Source: Zeimonas sp964538505
GTDB taxonomy: Bacteria; Pseudomonadota; Gammaproteobacteria; Burkholderiales; Burkholderiaceae_E
Assembly (NCBI GenBank): GCA_964538505.1
Contig: CAZIDY010000006.1
Span: forward strand, 62,001 to 126,000
DNA length: 64,000 nt
Direction of reading: 5' to 3'
Positions 48,661 through 57,090 of the stretch are shown here, in pieces. A program made the position numbers and the translations under genes. The stretch's first letter is position 1, and the number at the start of each line of letters is the position of its first letter. The notes under the pieces are model-generated. The model searched no databases, was not told the origin of the DNA, and was given only the letters and a program-made list of their open reading frames with translations.

Positions 48661-51045
48661 GTGATCGACCGACGCGGTTTCGAAGCGTGGCTCTCGCACG
48701 CGGACACGCGAGTCGACAACGTCTATATGGCTGCGTTTGGAGCGCACGAACCGACCGCATGGCATTGGCCGATCACGATCGCCACGCTGCCCGGTGATCC
48801 GCTCGGCAAACGACTCGCGGAGTTGCTGCCGAGCGACGAGACGGTCGCCCGCTTCGTGCAGGATCCCGCCGCTGCGTCCTCCATCGAGTTGCTCGCGCTC
48901 AGCGGTCCGCTGCCTCGTGCTCTCGCGCGCCTGAGCGATTCCGCCCCATCGCTGCACTGCGCGCTCGCCTTCGTCCTGGATACCGATCGCATCCCGCCAT
49001 CGGAGTCGGCGCCGCTGCTGCACATGCTCGCCACCCGTCTGCAAGCGGGCGGCGTCGTTCTCACGCCGGGCGAATCCGTCGAGCGGCTCGCCGACATGGT
49101 GCGGGCGCTGGTTTCGGAACTGCTCCGCGGACGCCCGCTCGATGTCGCGCTGAAGCAGTCGCTGAGCGCCGGCTCCATCGCATGGCTCGATCCGCGGCTG
49201 ATTGCATCGAGCCAGCGCGCGGAGGCGGCACGCGCCGGGCCGCATGCCGGCGCACGACGGCCCCTGGAAAGCGCACCTCCCCCCGAAGCGGCCGTCCCGC
49301 CTGCGCCTGCCCCTCCTCCCGCCGCCGCAACTCCGCCTGCGCCCGTTCCCGCTTCGCGCCGCGCAGACGACAGACTCGCGCGCCATCTGCAGCAGCGCAG
49401 CCAGCGCCGGGTGAACGGCACATTCGAGGACATCCGCGACGGATACCTCGTCAGCGAAACGGTCCGCCTGCTCGTCCGCATCGGCGCCCCCGAAGCCGCC
49501 GACTGGGACAGCGCGCCCACGCCCTTCCCCGAGCACGAGCTGCCGAAGGATCGCGACGAGCACACGCTGCAGGTCGTCGTGCACGAACCGCAGCACTTCG
49601 AGGAACCGATGCTGCGCGAGATCGTGCTTCCGCGCGCGGGCCCGAGCAGCGAAGCCGAGTTCGTCTTTACGCCGCGCAGCGCAGGCGAGTTCGATGCACG
49701 CATCAGCGTGCTGCACAACGGCCGCGTGCTGCAGACTGCACGCCTGCGCACCCGCATGCTCGCGAAACGCAGCCAGCGCGCGACGAGCCACGGCGGCATC
49801 GCATTGCTCGACGAAACGCAGGTGCGCCACGACTGGTCCGATCTCGGCCGCCGGCGCCGCTTCGACCTCGCCATGGTGCTGAACCACACGACCGACGGCC
49901 TGCCGCGGCTGACCGCAGTAGCCGAGCGACGTGCATGGGCCACCAGCCTCGAAGGCATCCGCGATCCGCTGCTGCAGCTGAACACCACGCTGTCGAGCGC
50001 GGCGCACAGCATCGCCGATCACGCCGACGGACTCGACCAGGGCGAAAACCCGCAACTGCTCGTACGGCTCGCGCGCATCGGCGCCGATCTCTACTCGGCG
50101 CTGTTCCTCGATCAGCTCGTCGAGCTCACCGCGGGTGGCTTCGATCCGCGCGCCGACACGCTCACGCACATCCAGGTGGTAAGCGCGCGCGCCGACGCCG
50201 TCGTTCCGATCGAGTTCTTCTACGACTATCCGCCGCCGTCCGCCGACGCAAAGCGCGTCTGCCCCGGGCATCGGGAAGCGTTGCGCAACGGCCGCTGCCC
50301 GTCGGACTGCGCAGGACGCGCCGACCCCGCTGCGCACGTCTGCCCGATGGGCTTCTGGGGGATGCGCAAGGTCATCGAACGACACGTCTACAGCCCGCGA
50401 CTCGGCAGGCCCGACGACGCAGAGCTCGTGATCCAGGCCGAGCCCGCCGCCGGACGTGATCGCATCGAGCTCGGCGATTGCGCCGTGCTCGGCTTCAGCA
50501 CGCAGGTGCCGAAGACCTCGAGCGCGCCGCTGCTCGAGCTGCTGTCGCCGCGCTTCGCCGACGCAACACTCGAGGCCGCCGACTGGAACGCGTGGAAGCA
50601 GGCGATCGGCCAGCATAAGCCGGCGCTACTCGTCGCCTTTCCACACAACGAGGGAAAGCAGCAGGACATCCGGCTCGAGATCGGCGGCGACTTCCTGTCG
50701 ACGCTCCGACTGCCGCGCGACTACGTGCGCCCCGAGGGCGCACCGCCGCCCCTCGTGTTCCTGCTCGGCTGCGACGTTGCCGGAACGATGGAGGCGTTCT
50801 CGAATCACATCCGCTACTTCCGCCAGGCGGGCGCGGCCGCGGTGATCTCGACGACCGCCACCGTGTTCGGCGAGCACGCGGTCACCGTCGGGTCGAAGAT
50901 CCTCGAGCGCCTGTTGCGCGCTGGCGGCGAGGACGCCGACCAGCTCGGCGAGCTGATCCTCGATGCGCGTCGCGAAGCGATGCTCGACAGCCTGCCGATG
51001 GCACTGTGCATCGTCGCCTTCGGCGATGCCGACTGGAGGCTCTGA
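48661..51045 (+). CDS. CHAT-domain (caspase-like) protease protein
   Basis: A 794-aa protein starting with GTG. The last 200 residues look like a CHAT peptidase domain: His662 in LLVAFPHNEGK and Cys704 in FLLGCDVAGTMEAF, followed by AGAAAVISTTATVFGEHA. The first 180 residues (LARLS...RGRPLDVALKQSL) may be a degenerate copy of the same fold. A Pro/Ala-rich linker (about 205-235) separates a middle region of unknown fold with a Cys/His cluster (CPGHREALRNGRCPSDC ... HVC, near 530) that could bind zinc. Neighbours are a patatin and an MBL hydrolase. The protein may sense an infection signal and cleave a partner, but neither is known. Confidence 0.75.
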   Translation: MIDRRGFEAWLSHADTRVDNVYMAAFGAHEPTAWHWPITIATLPGDPLGKRLAELLPSDETVARFVQDPAAASSIELLALSGPLPRALARLSDSAPSLHCALAFVLDTDRIPPSESAPLLHMLATRLQAGGVVLTPGESVERLADMVRALVSELLRGRPLDVALKQSLSAGSIAWLDPRLIASSQRAEAARAGPHAGARRPLESAPPPEAAVPPAPAPPPAAATPPAPVPASRRADDRLARHLQQRSQRRVNGTFEDIRDGYLVSETVRLLVRIGAPEAADWDSAPTPFPEHELPKDRDEHTLQVVVHEPQHFEEPMLREIVLPRAGPSSEAEFVFTPRSAGEFDARISVLHNGRVLQTARLRTRMLAKRSQRATSHGGIALLDETQVRHDWSDLGRRRRFDLAMVLNHTTDGLPRLTAVAERRAWATSLEGIRDPLLQLNTTLSSAAHSIADHADGLDQGENPQLLVRLARIGADLYSALFLDQLVELTAGGFDPRADTLTHIQVVSARADAVVPIEFFYDYPPPSADAKRVCPGHREALRNGRCPSDCAGRADPAAHVCPMGFWGMRKVIERHVYSPRLGRPDDAELVIQAEPAAGRDRIELGDCAVLGFSTQVPKTSSAPLLELLSPRFADATLEAADWNAWKQAIGQHKPALLVAFPHNEGKQQDIRLEIGGDFLSTLRLPRDYVRPEGAPPPLVFLLGCDVAGTMEAFSNHIRYFRQAGAAAVISTTATVFGEHAVTVGSKILERLLRAGGEDADQLGELILDARREAMLDSLPMALCIVAFGDADWRL

Positions 51046-51052
51046 GACGACC

Positions 51053-52177
51053 ATGTCGATCGACACGAAGCCCAGCGGCTTCTTCCGCATCCGGATGCTG
51101 CCGGCGCTGCACGGCGACTGCCTTTGGGTCGAGTACGGCACGGGCAAGCGCACGCGACGCATGCTGATCGACGGCGGACCGATCGGCGCATGGAAAGCGC
51201 TCGAGTCGCAGGTGCGCTCGCTGCCGGCGGGCGATGCACGCATCGAGCTCGTCGTGCTCACGCACGTCGACACCGACCACGTCGACGGGCTGGTGCGGCT
51301 GTTCGCCGAGCCGCCGCCGTGGCCCTTCGTCGTGCGCGACGTCTGGTTCAACGGATGGCGACACCTCGAGCAGGCGCACGGGCTGCTCGGCGGACGGCAG
51401 GGCGAGTTCTTCAGCGCGCTGCTCGCGCAGCGCCTCGATGCCGATCGCTGGAATCGCGCCTTCGACGGCGGTCCGGTCGTCGTTCTCGACGACGCGCCGC
51501 TGCCGCGCGTGGAGTTGCCCGGTGGCCTGTCGTTGACGCTGCTCTCGCCCACGCCGCAGAAACTCGACCGGATGCGCAAGGCGTGGAAGAAGGACATGCG
51601 CGACTTCGACGCCGGCGACCTCGAAACCGCCTGGCAGGTGCTCTCGGGCCGCAAGCAGTACCTTCCAACCGACGGCCTGCTCGGCAGCACACCCGAACTC
51701 GACGAGCTGCTCGAGAAGCAGTCGCGACCCGACAACACGGCGGCGAATGGGTCGAGCATCGCGTTTCTCGCCGAGCACGCCGACAGCAGCAGGAGCTGCC
51801 TCTTCCTCGCCGACGCACATCCCGATGCCCTGTGCGCATCGCTGCGCCGGCTGCTCGACGAACGCGGCGAGGACGTGTTGCGCGTCGACGCAGTGAAGGT
51901 CTCGCACCACGGCAGCAAGGCGAACCTGACCGACGAGCTGATGTCGCTCGTGCACGCGCCGCGCTTCCTCGTCAGCACGAACGGCGGCATCTTCAGGCAC
52001 CCCGACGAGGAAGCGCTGCAGCGGATCGTCGCGCGCTCGTCGGTGCAGCCGCCGGTGCTCGTCTTCAACTATCGGTGCGCGACGAACGAGGCGTGGGGCG
52101 ACGCAGAGCTGCAGAGCGAGCTCGGCTTCGAGGCGGTGTTCCCCGACGAGGACGACGGCATCGTCGTCGAGCTGTAA
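51053..52177 (+). CDS. Metallo-beta-lactamase-fold hydrolase (ComEC/Rec2-type MBL)
   Basis: A 374-aa MBL-fold protein, without membrane segments. The metal motif is LTHVDTDHVDG (His71, Asp73, Asp75, His76), with HHGSK further on and CLFLADAHPD for the bridging Asp. Such domains act on phosphodiesters or nucleic acids. It begins 8 bp after the CHAT stop, so the three genes form one unit. A weak stem-loop and a 300-bp gap follow. MBL genes beside proteases appear in several bacterial conflict systems, but I know of none with exactly this partner set. Confidence 0.88.
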   Translation: MSIDTKPSGFFRIRMLPALHGDCLWVEYGTGKRTRRMLIDGGPIGAWKALESQVRSLPAGDARIELVVLTHVDTDHVDGLVRLFAEPPPWPFVVRDVWFNGWRHLEQAHGLLGGRQGEFFSALLAQRLDADRWNRAFDGGPVVVLDDAPLPRVELPGGLSLTLLSPTPQKLDRMRKAWKKDMRDFDAGDLETAWQVLSGRKQYLPTDGLLGSTPELDELLEKQSRPDNTAANGSSIAFLAEHADSSRSCLFLADAHPDALCASLRRLLDERGEDVLRVDAVKVSHHGSKANLTDELMSLVHAPRFLVSTNGGIFRHPDEEALQRIVARSSVQPPVLVFNYRCATNEAWGDAELQSELGFEAVFPDEDDGIVVEL

Positions 52178-52332
52178 GCAGCGCCTGCGAGGCACTCGGT
52201 CGCCAGAACGCGCTGCGGCTTCCGAGCGGCGCGGGGCAAGGCTTCCCAGCAGCGCCGCGCCAAGCCTCTGGCAACCAGAAGCGCGCTGCCACGCCCCGCT
52301 GAACACGCTTGCACACCGTTTCGCTGCGAAAC

Positions 52333-52385
52333 ACAGCGTTCTCTGCCGGGCAGCCGTTTGAACGATCAAGAACGCTGTCTTTTGC
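52333..52385 (+). terminator. Probable terminator after the patatin-CHAT-MBL genes
   Basis: ACAGCGTTCT (52333-52342) and AGAACGCTGT (52369-52378) are a perfect 10-bp inverted repeat with a 26-nt spacer, followed by CTTTT. It lies between the end of the MBL gene and the toxin-antitoxin promoter. Confidence 0.5.
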
Positions 52386-52445
52386 AGCGTTCGACGCTCT
52401 CGCGCGTTCGATCTTTCGGATAAGTCACACTGCCGTGGCGTCTGG

Positions 52446-52470
52446 TATTACCATGCTGGTTTCGGTAATA
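52446..52470 (+). promoter_or_regulatory. Operator of the AbrB-PIN pair
   Basis: TATTACC (52446-52452) and GGTAATA (52464-52470) are a perfect inverted repeat with an 11-bp spacer, ending 12 bp upstream of the antitoxin ATG. This is the place and form expected for an antitoxin autoregulation site. Confidence 0.6.
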
Positions 52471-52482
52471 TACGCGCACGAC

Positions 52483-52716
52483 ATGTCGACGACGATGACT
52501 TCCAAGGGCCAGATCACGATTCCGAAACACATTCGGGAAGCGCTGCGCCTGGAGCCCGGCACACGAGTAGAGTTCGGCGTCGACGATCAGGGGCGGGTCG
52601 TGATCCATCCGGCCCGGGTAGCACCCAAGTCCGACGACCGCTTCGAAGCAGCTCGCGGCCAGGCAAGCATCCGCTGGCGGACCGAGGACCTCATGCAGCT
52701 GCTGCGCGACGACTGA
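52483..52716 (+). CDS. AbrB/MazE-type antitoxin
   Basis: A 77-aa swapped-hairpin antitoxin: MTSKGQITIPKHIREALRLEPGTRVEFGVDDQGRVVIHP is the SpoVT-AbrB domain, with the C-terminal residues (50-77) free to bind the toxin. I start at MSTTM since the open frame upstream of it is not conserved. Its TGA overlaps the toxin ATG by one base (TGATG). Confidence 0.92.
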   Translation: MSTTMTSKGQITIPKHIREALRLEPGTRVEFGVDDQGRVVIHPARVAPKSDDRFEAARGQASIRWRTEDLMQLLRDD

Positions 52717-53123
52717 TGATCCTCGTCGACACGAACGTACTCGTCGACGTATTCCAGAACGACCCCGAATGGGCCGATTGGTCGATCGCACAGCTGCGGG
52801 CGCAGGCACAGATCCACGAGTTGGCGATCAACGCTGTCGTATATGCGGAGCTGTCCGCAGCGTTCGAGCGCTACGAGGAGCTGGACGAAGCGATCACCGG
52901 ACTGGACCTGGTGCTGCTCGAAATCCCCCGGCCCGCTCTATTCCTCGCAGGGAAGGCGTTTGTTCGCTATCGCAAGGCGGGAGGGTCGAAATCGAACGTA
53001 CTGCCGGACTTCCTGATAGGAGCGCATGCGGCCGTCGAAAAAATGCCGTTGCTCACGCGTGACGTACGGCGGTATCGCAGATGGTTCCCTGGCGTGACAC
53101 TCGTGTCGCCGCGGATGGGATAA
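52716..53123 (+). CDS. PIN-domain toxin (VapC-like)
   Basis: A 135-aa PIN ribonuclease: Asp5 in LVDTNVLVDVF, Glu in VYAELSAAF (near 45), Asp in LPDFLIGAHA (near 99) and Asp in LLTRDVRRYRRWFPGVTLV (near 117) form the metal site. It is translated from a TGATG overlap with the antitoxin. This is the second PIN module in the window; the two toxins are not close in sequence. Confidence 0.93.
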   Translation: MILVDTNVLVDVFQNDPEWADWSIAQLRAQAQIHELAINAVVYAELSAAFERYEELDEAITGLDLVLLEIPRPALFLAGKAFVRYRKAGGSKSNVLPDFLIGAHAAVEKMPLLTRDVRRYRRWFPGVTLVSPRMG

Positions 53124-53151
53124 CACGAACCACGCAGCGGATAGCTGTCCC

Positions 53152-53970
53152 TCACCCCGCACGCGCCCGAACTGCCAGGCTCTGCGTCGCGCGCCCGACC
53201 AGCCCGTTCCCGTCGTAGAGCGCCGACTCGGACAAGCCACCGCCTTCCATACCCAGCGCCGTTCGCGCATCGAGCAGCATCCACTCGCCGACCGGCCGGC
53301 GCAGCAGGTTGATCGTCAGATCGAAGTTCACGAAGGTGAAGCGCTCGTAGTCGAGTACGGCACTGATGCCGTTGCCCGAATCCGCAACGACCGCGATGCG
53401 CTGGTACGGGCTCGGTACTTCGCCTTCGACCAACGGGTACCGCATCCGGAACCAGACCGCACACGGCCCGTTCCAGAAACGCCCCTGCGCAATCCGCGTC
53501 TCGACGAAGTCGGCATAGCCAACCGCCCGACCGGCGAAGGGGAAAGCCACCGGCGGCGATTCCTCGGGCGACAGTGGTGCCATCGGCAACGGATGCCCGG
53601 AAAGCGCATCCGGCAGCTCGATCGGCGACTCGCGCTGCGCGAGCGCAGTGAAACGCGCGACCTCCTTGCCGCCCGACAACAGCTGCGCCGAGAAGTGCGC
53701 GGCGTTGCGACCGACGTAGTCCGCCGTCACCTCGACGACCAGATCGCCGATCGGCACCGGGCGCAGCAGGTTCGCCGTGAGGCGGGCGATGTGCGTCAAC
53801 CGATGCTCGCTCGCTACCCGCTCGATCGCGCGACAGACGAGCGCGACCGGCGGGCCCGCATGCTGGTGCGCCGGGTCCCACGGCCCGCGCGTCAGCGTGC
53901 TCGCACGAAAGCCGCCGGAATCGAGCGCGACGTACGCGGCGGCGGGAAGCTCGGGTTGCGGTTGGGTCAC
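53152..53970 (-). CDS. Thioesterase family protein (TesB-like double hotdog)
   Basis: A 272-aa protein with two tandem hotdog-like halves as in TesB-type acyl-CoA thioesterases: GPWDPAHQHAGPPVALVCRAIERV is the first conserved stretch, RFWNGPCAVWFRMRYPLV and LDARTALGMEGGGLSESALYDGNGLVGRATQSLAV end the second. It starts at GTG 53970, since a long open frame upstream is not family-like. It probably cleaves acyl-CoA esters; the substrate is unknown. It is divergent from the NTF2-like gene. Confidence 0.85.
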   Translation of the reverse strand: MTQPQPELPAAAYVALDSGGFRASTLTRGPWDPAHQHAGPPVALVCRAIERVASEHRLTHIARLTANLLRPVPIGDLVVEVTADYVGRNAAHFSAQLLSGGKEVARFTALAQRESPIELPDALSGHPLPMAPLSPEESPPVAFPFAGRAVGYADFVETRIAQGRFWNGPCAVWFRMRYPLVEGEVPSPYQRIAVVADSGNGISAVLDYERFTFVNFDLTINLLRRPVGEWMLLDARTALGMEGGGLSESALYDGNGLVGRATQSLAVRARAG

Positions 53971-54012
53971 GGCTTCAACAGAATGGGCCAACAAATCACG
54001 AAGAGGTGCACG

Positions 54013-54441
54013 GTGAACATCGATCGCTTCATGCAAGGATACAAGGCCGCCTGGGAGCAGCGCGACGAATCGATGTTCTGCGCGCTCTTCGCGCCCGACG
54101 GCGAATACCGCAACACGCCCTTCGCCGTGCAGCGCGGCCATGCGCAGCTCGCCGAATACTGGAAACGCGTAAAGCTGCAGGAAGACGTGCACGTCGACTA
54201 CGAGGTGCTGGTAACCACCGCCCACGGCGGCATCGCACACTGGCACGTCAACTATCGAGTCGCCTCGGAAGAACTGTTCCGGATCTGGGCGCAATCCACC
54301 GGAACGAATCTCGTGGCACGCAAGCCGGGCGACCCGCTGCCGCGCATGGTGCTCGACGGCATGCTGAAGGCCGAGTTCGACGACAACGGACTGTGCACGA
54401 ACTGCGCGATCTGGTGGCACAGCCTGCCGCAGCAGCCGTAA
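54013..54441 (+). CDS. NTF2-like (SnoaL-type) small protein
   Basis: A 142-aa alpha+beta barrel protein: FMQGYKAAWEQRDESMFCALFAPDGEYRNTPF is the N-terminal helix pair typical of SnoaL/NTF2-like folds, followed by HARLAEYWKRV-like spacing and a C-terminal sheet. It starts at GTG 54013 with AGAGG before it. Such folds are isomerases, dehydratases or binding proteins. Nothing identifies its ligand. Confidence 0.85.
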   Translation: MNIDRFMQGYKAAWEQRDESMFCALFAPDGEYRNTPFAVQRGHAQLAEYWKRVKLQEDVHVDYEVLVTTAHGGIAHWHVNYRVASEELFRIWAQSTGTNLVARKPGDPLPRMVLDGMLKAEFDDNGLCTNCAIWWHSLPQQP

Positions 54442-54456
54442 CCGGCCTGCCCCGAC

Positions 54457-55476
54457 TCAACGCGTCGGCGCCTCCGGTTCCCTGCGCTTCGCGCGGAAAG
54501 GATACGCACTGCCGGGCTTGCCCCGGGGCGGTATCCAGATCGACAGCAGCATAGTCGCCGCGAGCACCGCAACGGTGACCCCGAGCGACCAGACTACCGG
54601 GATCTTGTAGACGTCGATCAGCAGCATCTTCGTGCCGATGAAGACGAGCACGATCGCCAGCCCGTAGGTCAGCAGATGGAAGCGCTCCTGCACGCCGGCG
54701 AGCAGGAAGTACATCGCCCGCAGCCCGAGGATCGCGAACACGTTCGAGGTCAGCACGATGAACGGATCGAGTGTGATCGCGAAGATCGCCGGAATCGAAT
54801 CGACCGCGAACACGACGTCGACGATGCCGATCAGCAGGATCACGACGAACAATGGCGTTGCCATCCGCACACCGTCGACGCGGGTGAAGAAGCGCTCGCC
54901 GTCGTAGTTCGGCGAGACCTTCATGTGCCGGTTGATCCAGCGCAGCACCGGGTTCGACTCGAGGTCGGGTTCCTTGCCGGCGGCCCACCACATCTTGAAG
55001 CCGGTGAAGACGAGGAAGGCGCCGAACAGGTAGAGCACCCAGTGGAAACGCACGATGAGCCAGGCGCCGAGCAGGATCATCACCGCACGCAGCACGAGCG
55101 CGCCGAGGATGCCGATCATCAGCACGCGCTTCTGGAACTCGGCCGGCACGGCGAAGTACGTGAACACCATCAGAAACACGAAGATGTTGTCGACGGCGAG
55201 CGCCTTCTCCACCAGGTAGCCGGTGACGAACTCGAGTGCCTTGTCGTTCGCCAGCGCCCGTGCGGCCGGGTCGTCCGACGGGCCGCCGAGGTACCACCAC
55301 AGCCAGCCGACGAACACGAAGGACACCGCGACCCAGACCAGCGACCAGATGGTCGCCTCCTTGATCGAGACGGCGTGTGCGCCCTGGCCGCGCATCGCGA
55401 GGAAGTCGACGACCAGCGCGATCGCGACGAAGGCTGCAAACAGCGACCACATCAGCGGAGTGCCGATGCTCATCAT
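54457..55476 (-). CDS. TerC family membrane protein (Alx-like), manganese efflux type
   Basis: A 339-aa inner-membrane protein with seven to nine hydrophobic segments. Conserved TerC motifs: YLVEKALAVDNIFVFLMVF and GIVDVVFAVDSIPAIFAITLDPFIV, where the acidic residues line the transport site. It is preceded by a Mn2+ (yybP-ykoY) riboswitch. This fits Alx/TerC proteins that export manganese; tellurium resistance is not implied. The start is one of two tandem ATGs. Confidence 0.9.
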   Translation of the reverse strand: MMSIGTPLMWSLFAAFVAIALVVDFLAMRGQGAHAVSIKEATIWSLVWVAVSFVFVGWLWWYLGGPSDDPAARALANDKALEFVTGYLVEKALAVDNIFVFLMVFTYFAVPAEFQKRVLMIGILGALVLRAVMILLGAWLIVRFHWVLYLFGAFLVFTGFKMWWAAGKEPDLESNPVLRWINRHMKVSPNYDGERFFTRVDGVRMATPLFVVILLIGIVDVVFAVDSIPAIFAITLDPFIVLTSNVFAILGLRAMYFLLAGVQERFHLLTYGLAIVLVFIGTKMLLIDVYKIPVVWSLGVTVAVLAATMLLSIWIPPRGKPGSAYPFRAKRREPEAPTR

Positions 55477-55903
55477 GGGGAGTGCCTCTTCGGCCCGACT
55501 GGCGAGGACGGGCAGGACGTTGAACAGGCGCCGTCATCGGTCTTGCCGACCGGCGCCGTTCTGCGCGCCGGCCTGCGGCACCGGGATGCAATCGATCGCC
55601 GCCGCGACCGGATCCGTATTGACGATGCCGCAGCACGGGACGAGCCCGTGCGCTACTCCCCTCTGGAGGCAGGCGGATTGGAACAGCGCGGCTGCGCCGC
55701 TGTCAAAGGAAGTCCGACAGAGCGTGGGGCGATACGCGTCCGCGCCCTCTCCCGGTACAGCACGAAAAGACCGGCGGCGACAAGCAGTGCGATCCCGCTC
55801 CTGCCGCCTTCGCGCAGCGCACGGATTGAGCCACATCATTTCGCCGGCAGCCGGGCGGCGTGATCCTCGACGGCTCGTTCCCGCAAACCTTCAGGAGAAG
55901 AAC
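55477..55903. other. 427-bp gap between terC and the PPOX-like gene
   Basis: The left half holds the terC leader with the Mn2+ riboswitch (about 55530-55668). The right half (55669-55903) has no visible gene; the PPOX-like gene promoter should be here, but no clear -35/-10 pair stands out. An AGGAGAAG site lies just before 55904. Confidence 0.7.
55530..55668 (-). promoter_or_regulatory. Mn2+-sensing yybP-ykoY riboswitch upstream of terC
   Basis: On the minus strand, GAGGGGAGTAGCG (near 55653-55665) opens the motif. A GTGC hairpin and ATCGTCAATACGGATCCGG follow, and later CGCCGGTCGGCAAGACCGATGAC closes it. GGGGAGTAG, GTCAATACGG and CGGCAAGACC are the conserved sequence blocks of the family. 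Manganese is expected to turn on terC. Confidence 0.82.
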
Positions 55904-56287
55904 ATGAGCGCGCTCGACGCCACCACCCGCGAACTGCTCGAGAAAGCCGAGTTCATCGCCATGGTCACGCAAGGTCCCGACGGCCCGCACCTGGTCGGCA
56001 ACTGGGGCGACTACGCACGCCGGATCGGCATCGACGACGATCGCATCGTGCTCCCCGCCGGTCACTACGAGCGAACGGAGAAGAACCTGAAGCGCGACAG
56101 CCGCATCCAGCTGATGGTGGCCTCGCGCGCCGTCCGCGGCTCGCGCGGCCCCGGGCAGGGCGGCGTGATCCACGGCAAGGGCAGCGTACAGGCCGACGGC
56201 GAGCTCGCCGCGCGCGCCAAAGCCGCATTCCCGTGGGCACGCGGCGCGCTGGTGATCGAAATCGAGCGCTGCGAGATGCAGCTGTAA
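55904..56287 (+). CDS. Pyridoxamine 5'-phosphate oxidase-fold protein
   Basis: A 127-aa FMN-binding split-barrel protein of PPOX-type: ATTRELLEKAEFIAMVTQGPDGPHLVGNWGDYARRIGID and VLPAGHYERTEKNLKRDSRIQLMV are the recognisable parts. It may bind FMN or F420/haem; no partner gene shows which. An AGGAGAAG site precedes the ATG. The fragment of an FAD oxidase lies 8 bp after its stop. Confidence 0.85.
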   Translation: MSALDATTRELLEKAEFIAMVTQGPDGPHLVGNWGDYARRIGIDDDRIVLPAGHYERTEKNLKRDSRIQLMVASRAVRGSRGPGQGGVIHGKGSVQADGELAARAKAAFPWARGALVIEIERCEMQL

Positions 56288-56294
56288 GGGCGCT

Positions 56295-56537
56295 CTCGAC
56301 AACCTCGAGTCGGCCGATGTCGTCACCGCGAACGGCGAACGCGTACACGCCAGCGAGACGGAGAATGCGGATCTCTTCTGGGCGCTTCGCGGAGGCGGGG
56401 GTCATTTCGGCGCGGTGACGCGCTTCGCATTCCGGCTGCATGAAGTCGGGCCGGAGCTGCTCAGCGGACTGATCTTCTATCCGATCGCCGAAGCGAAGAC
56501 GGTGCTGCGCGCATGTCTCGTCTCCTCGCTCCATTAA
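56295..56537 (+). pseudogene. FAD-binding (BBE-like) oxidase fragment
   Basis: Without a start codon, 80 codons read LDNLESADVVTANGER...ETENADLFWALRGGGGHFGAVTRFAFRLHEVGP, the middle of an FAD-linked oxidase of the PCMH/berberine-bridge family (ENADLFWALRGGGG is its hallmark). Both ends are missing and the frame stops at TAA 56535. It joins directly to the preceding gene, so it marks a deletion or rearrangement. Confidence 0.75.
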
Positions 56538-56696
56538 CTCCAGTGCCTGCTCCGCTACCGGAATAGAGAACACGCTCGCATGCAAGGGGATGATCCTGAC
56601 GCAGCAGGCAACGACAGCCCGTGTACTCTATGGCCCGCGGCACCGACGCACCCGGAGCCGGTCCCTCGTCCCCCTTTTTTTCCCTGGAGAGATCGA

Positions 56697-57008
56697 ATGG
56701 AGAAGTACGTCGCGGATATCGGGAAGTACACGTCGAAAGTGAACGAGAGTGCAGTCGCAGCGATCGTGAAGTACTGCGGCATCGCGCTGCGAAATGCCGA
56801 CTCCGCGCTCGTTGCTGCAACGAGCGCCAGCGAACTGGCGACGGTTCGCGACGGCTTCGCGGCAAAGAAACTGGGCCTGGCCGCCGACGCAGCCGACGCC
56901 GCCCTCCAGCGCGTCATGGAGAAGATGAAAGGCGAGTCGCGCAAGAGCCGCGTCACCGTCTACTACCTGCTCGCCGAAGACACGGGCACGCTCGACAAGC
57001 TCGCCTGA
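56697..57008 (+). CDS. DUF2853 family protein
   Basis: A 103-aa small helical protein; LRNADSALVAATSASELATVRDGFAAKKLGL and KSRVTVYYLLAEDTG are the DUF2853 pattern. The function of this family is unknown to me. TGGAGAGA precedes the ATG. A clear stem-loop follows the stop. Confidence 0.85.
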   Translation: MEKYVADIGKYTSKVNESAVAAIVKYCGIALRNADSALVAATSASELATVRDGFAAKKLGLAADAADAALQRVMEKMKGESRKSRVTVYYLLAEDTGTLDKLA

Positions 57009-57023
57009 GCGACGCACCGATGA

Positions 57024-57056
57024 GGGCAGCGTCGCCGGCCATCGGTGACGCTGCCC
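57024..57056 (+). terminator. Stem-loop after the DUF2853 gene
   Basis: GGGCAGCGTC (57024-57033) and GACGCTGCCC (57047-57056) are a perfect 10-bp stem with a 13-nt loop, 16 bp after the stop codon. No T-run follows; termination is inferred from the position. Confidence 0.6.
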
Positions 57057-57090
57057 GCCAGTGACAGGGCGGCCAGTGGCTCGCCCATGG

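Larger units (their letters stand above)
52178..52482. other. 305-bp gap between the MBL gene and the AbrB-PIN pair
   Basis: Apart from the stem-loop at 52333-52385 and the operator at 52446-52470 I see nothing recognisable here; no coding frame with a start and ribosome binding site stands out. The GC content falls toward the right half compared with the flanking genes. Confidence 0.6.
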
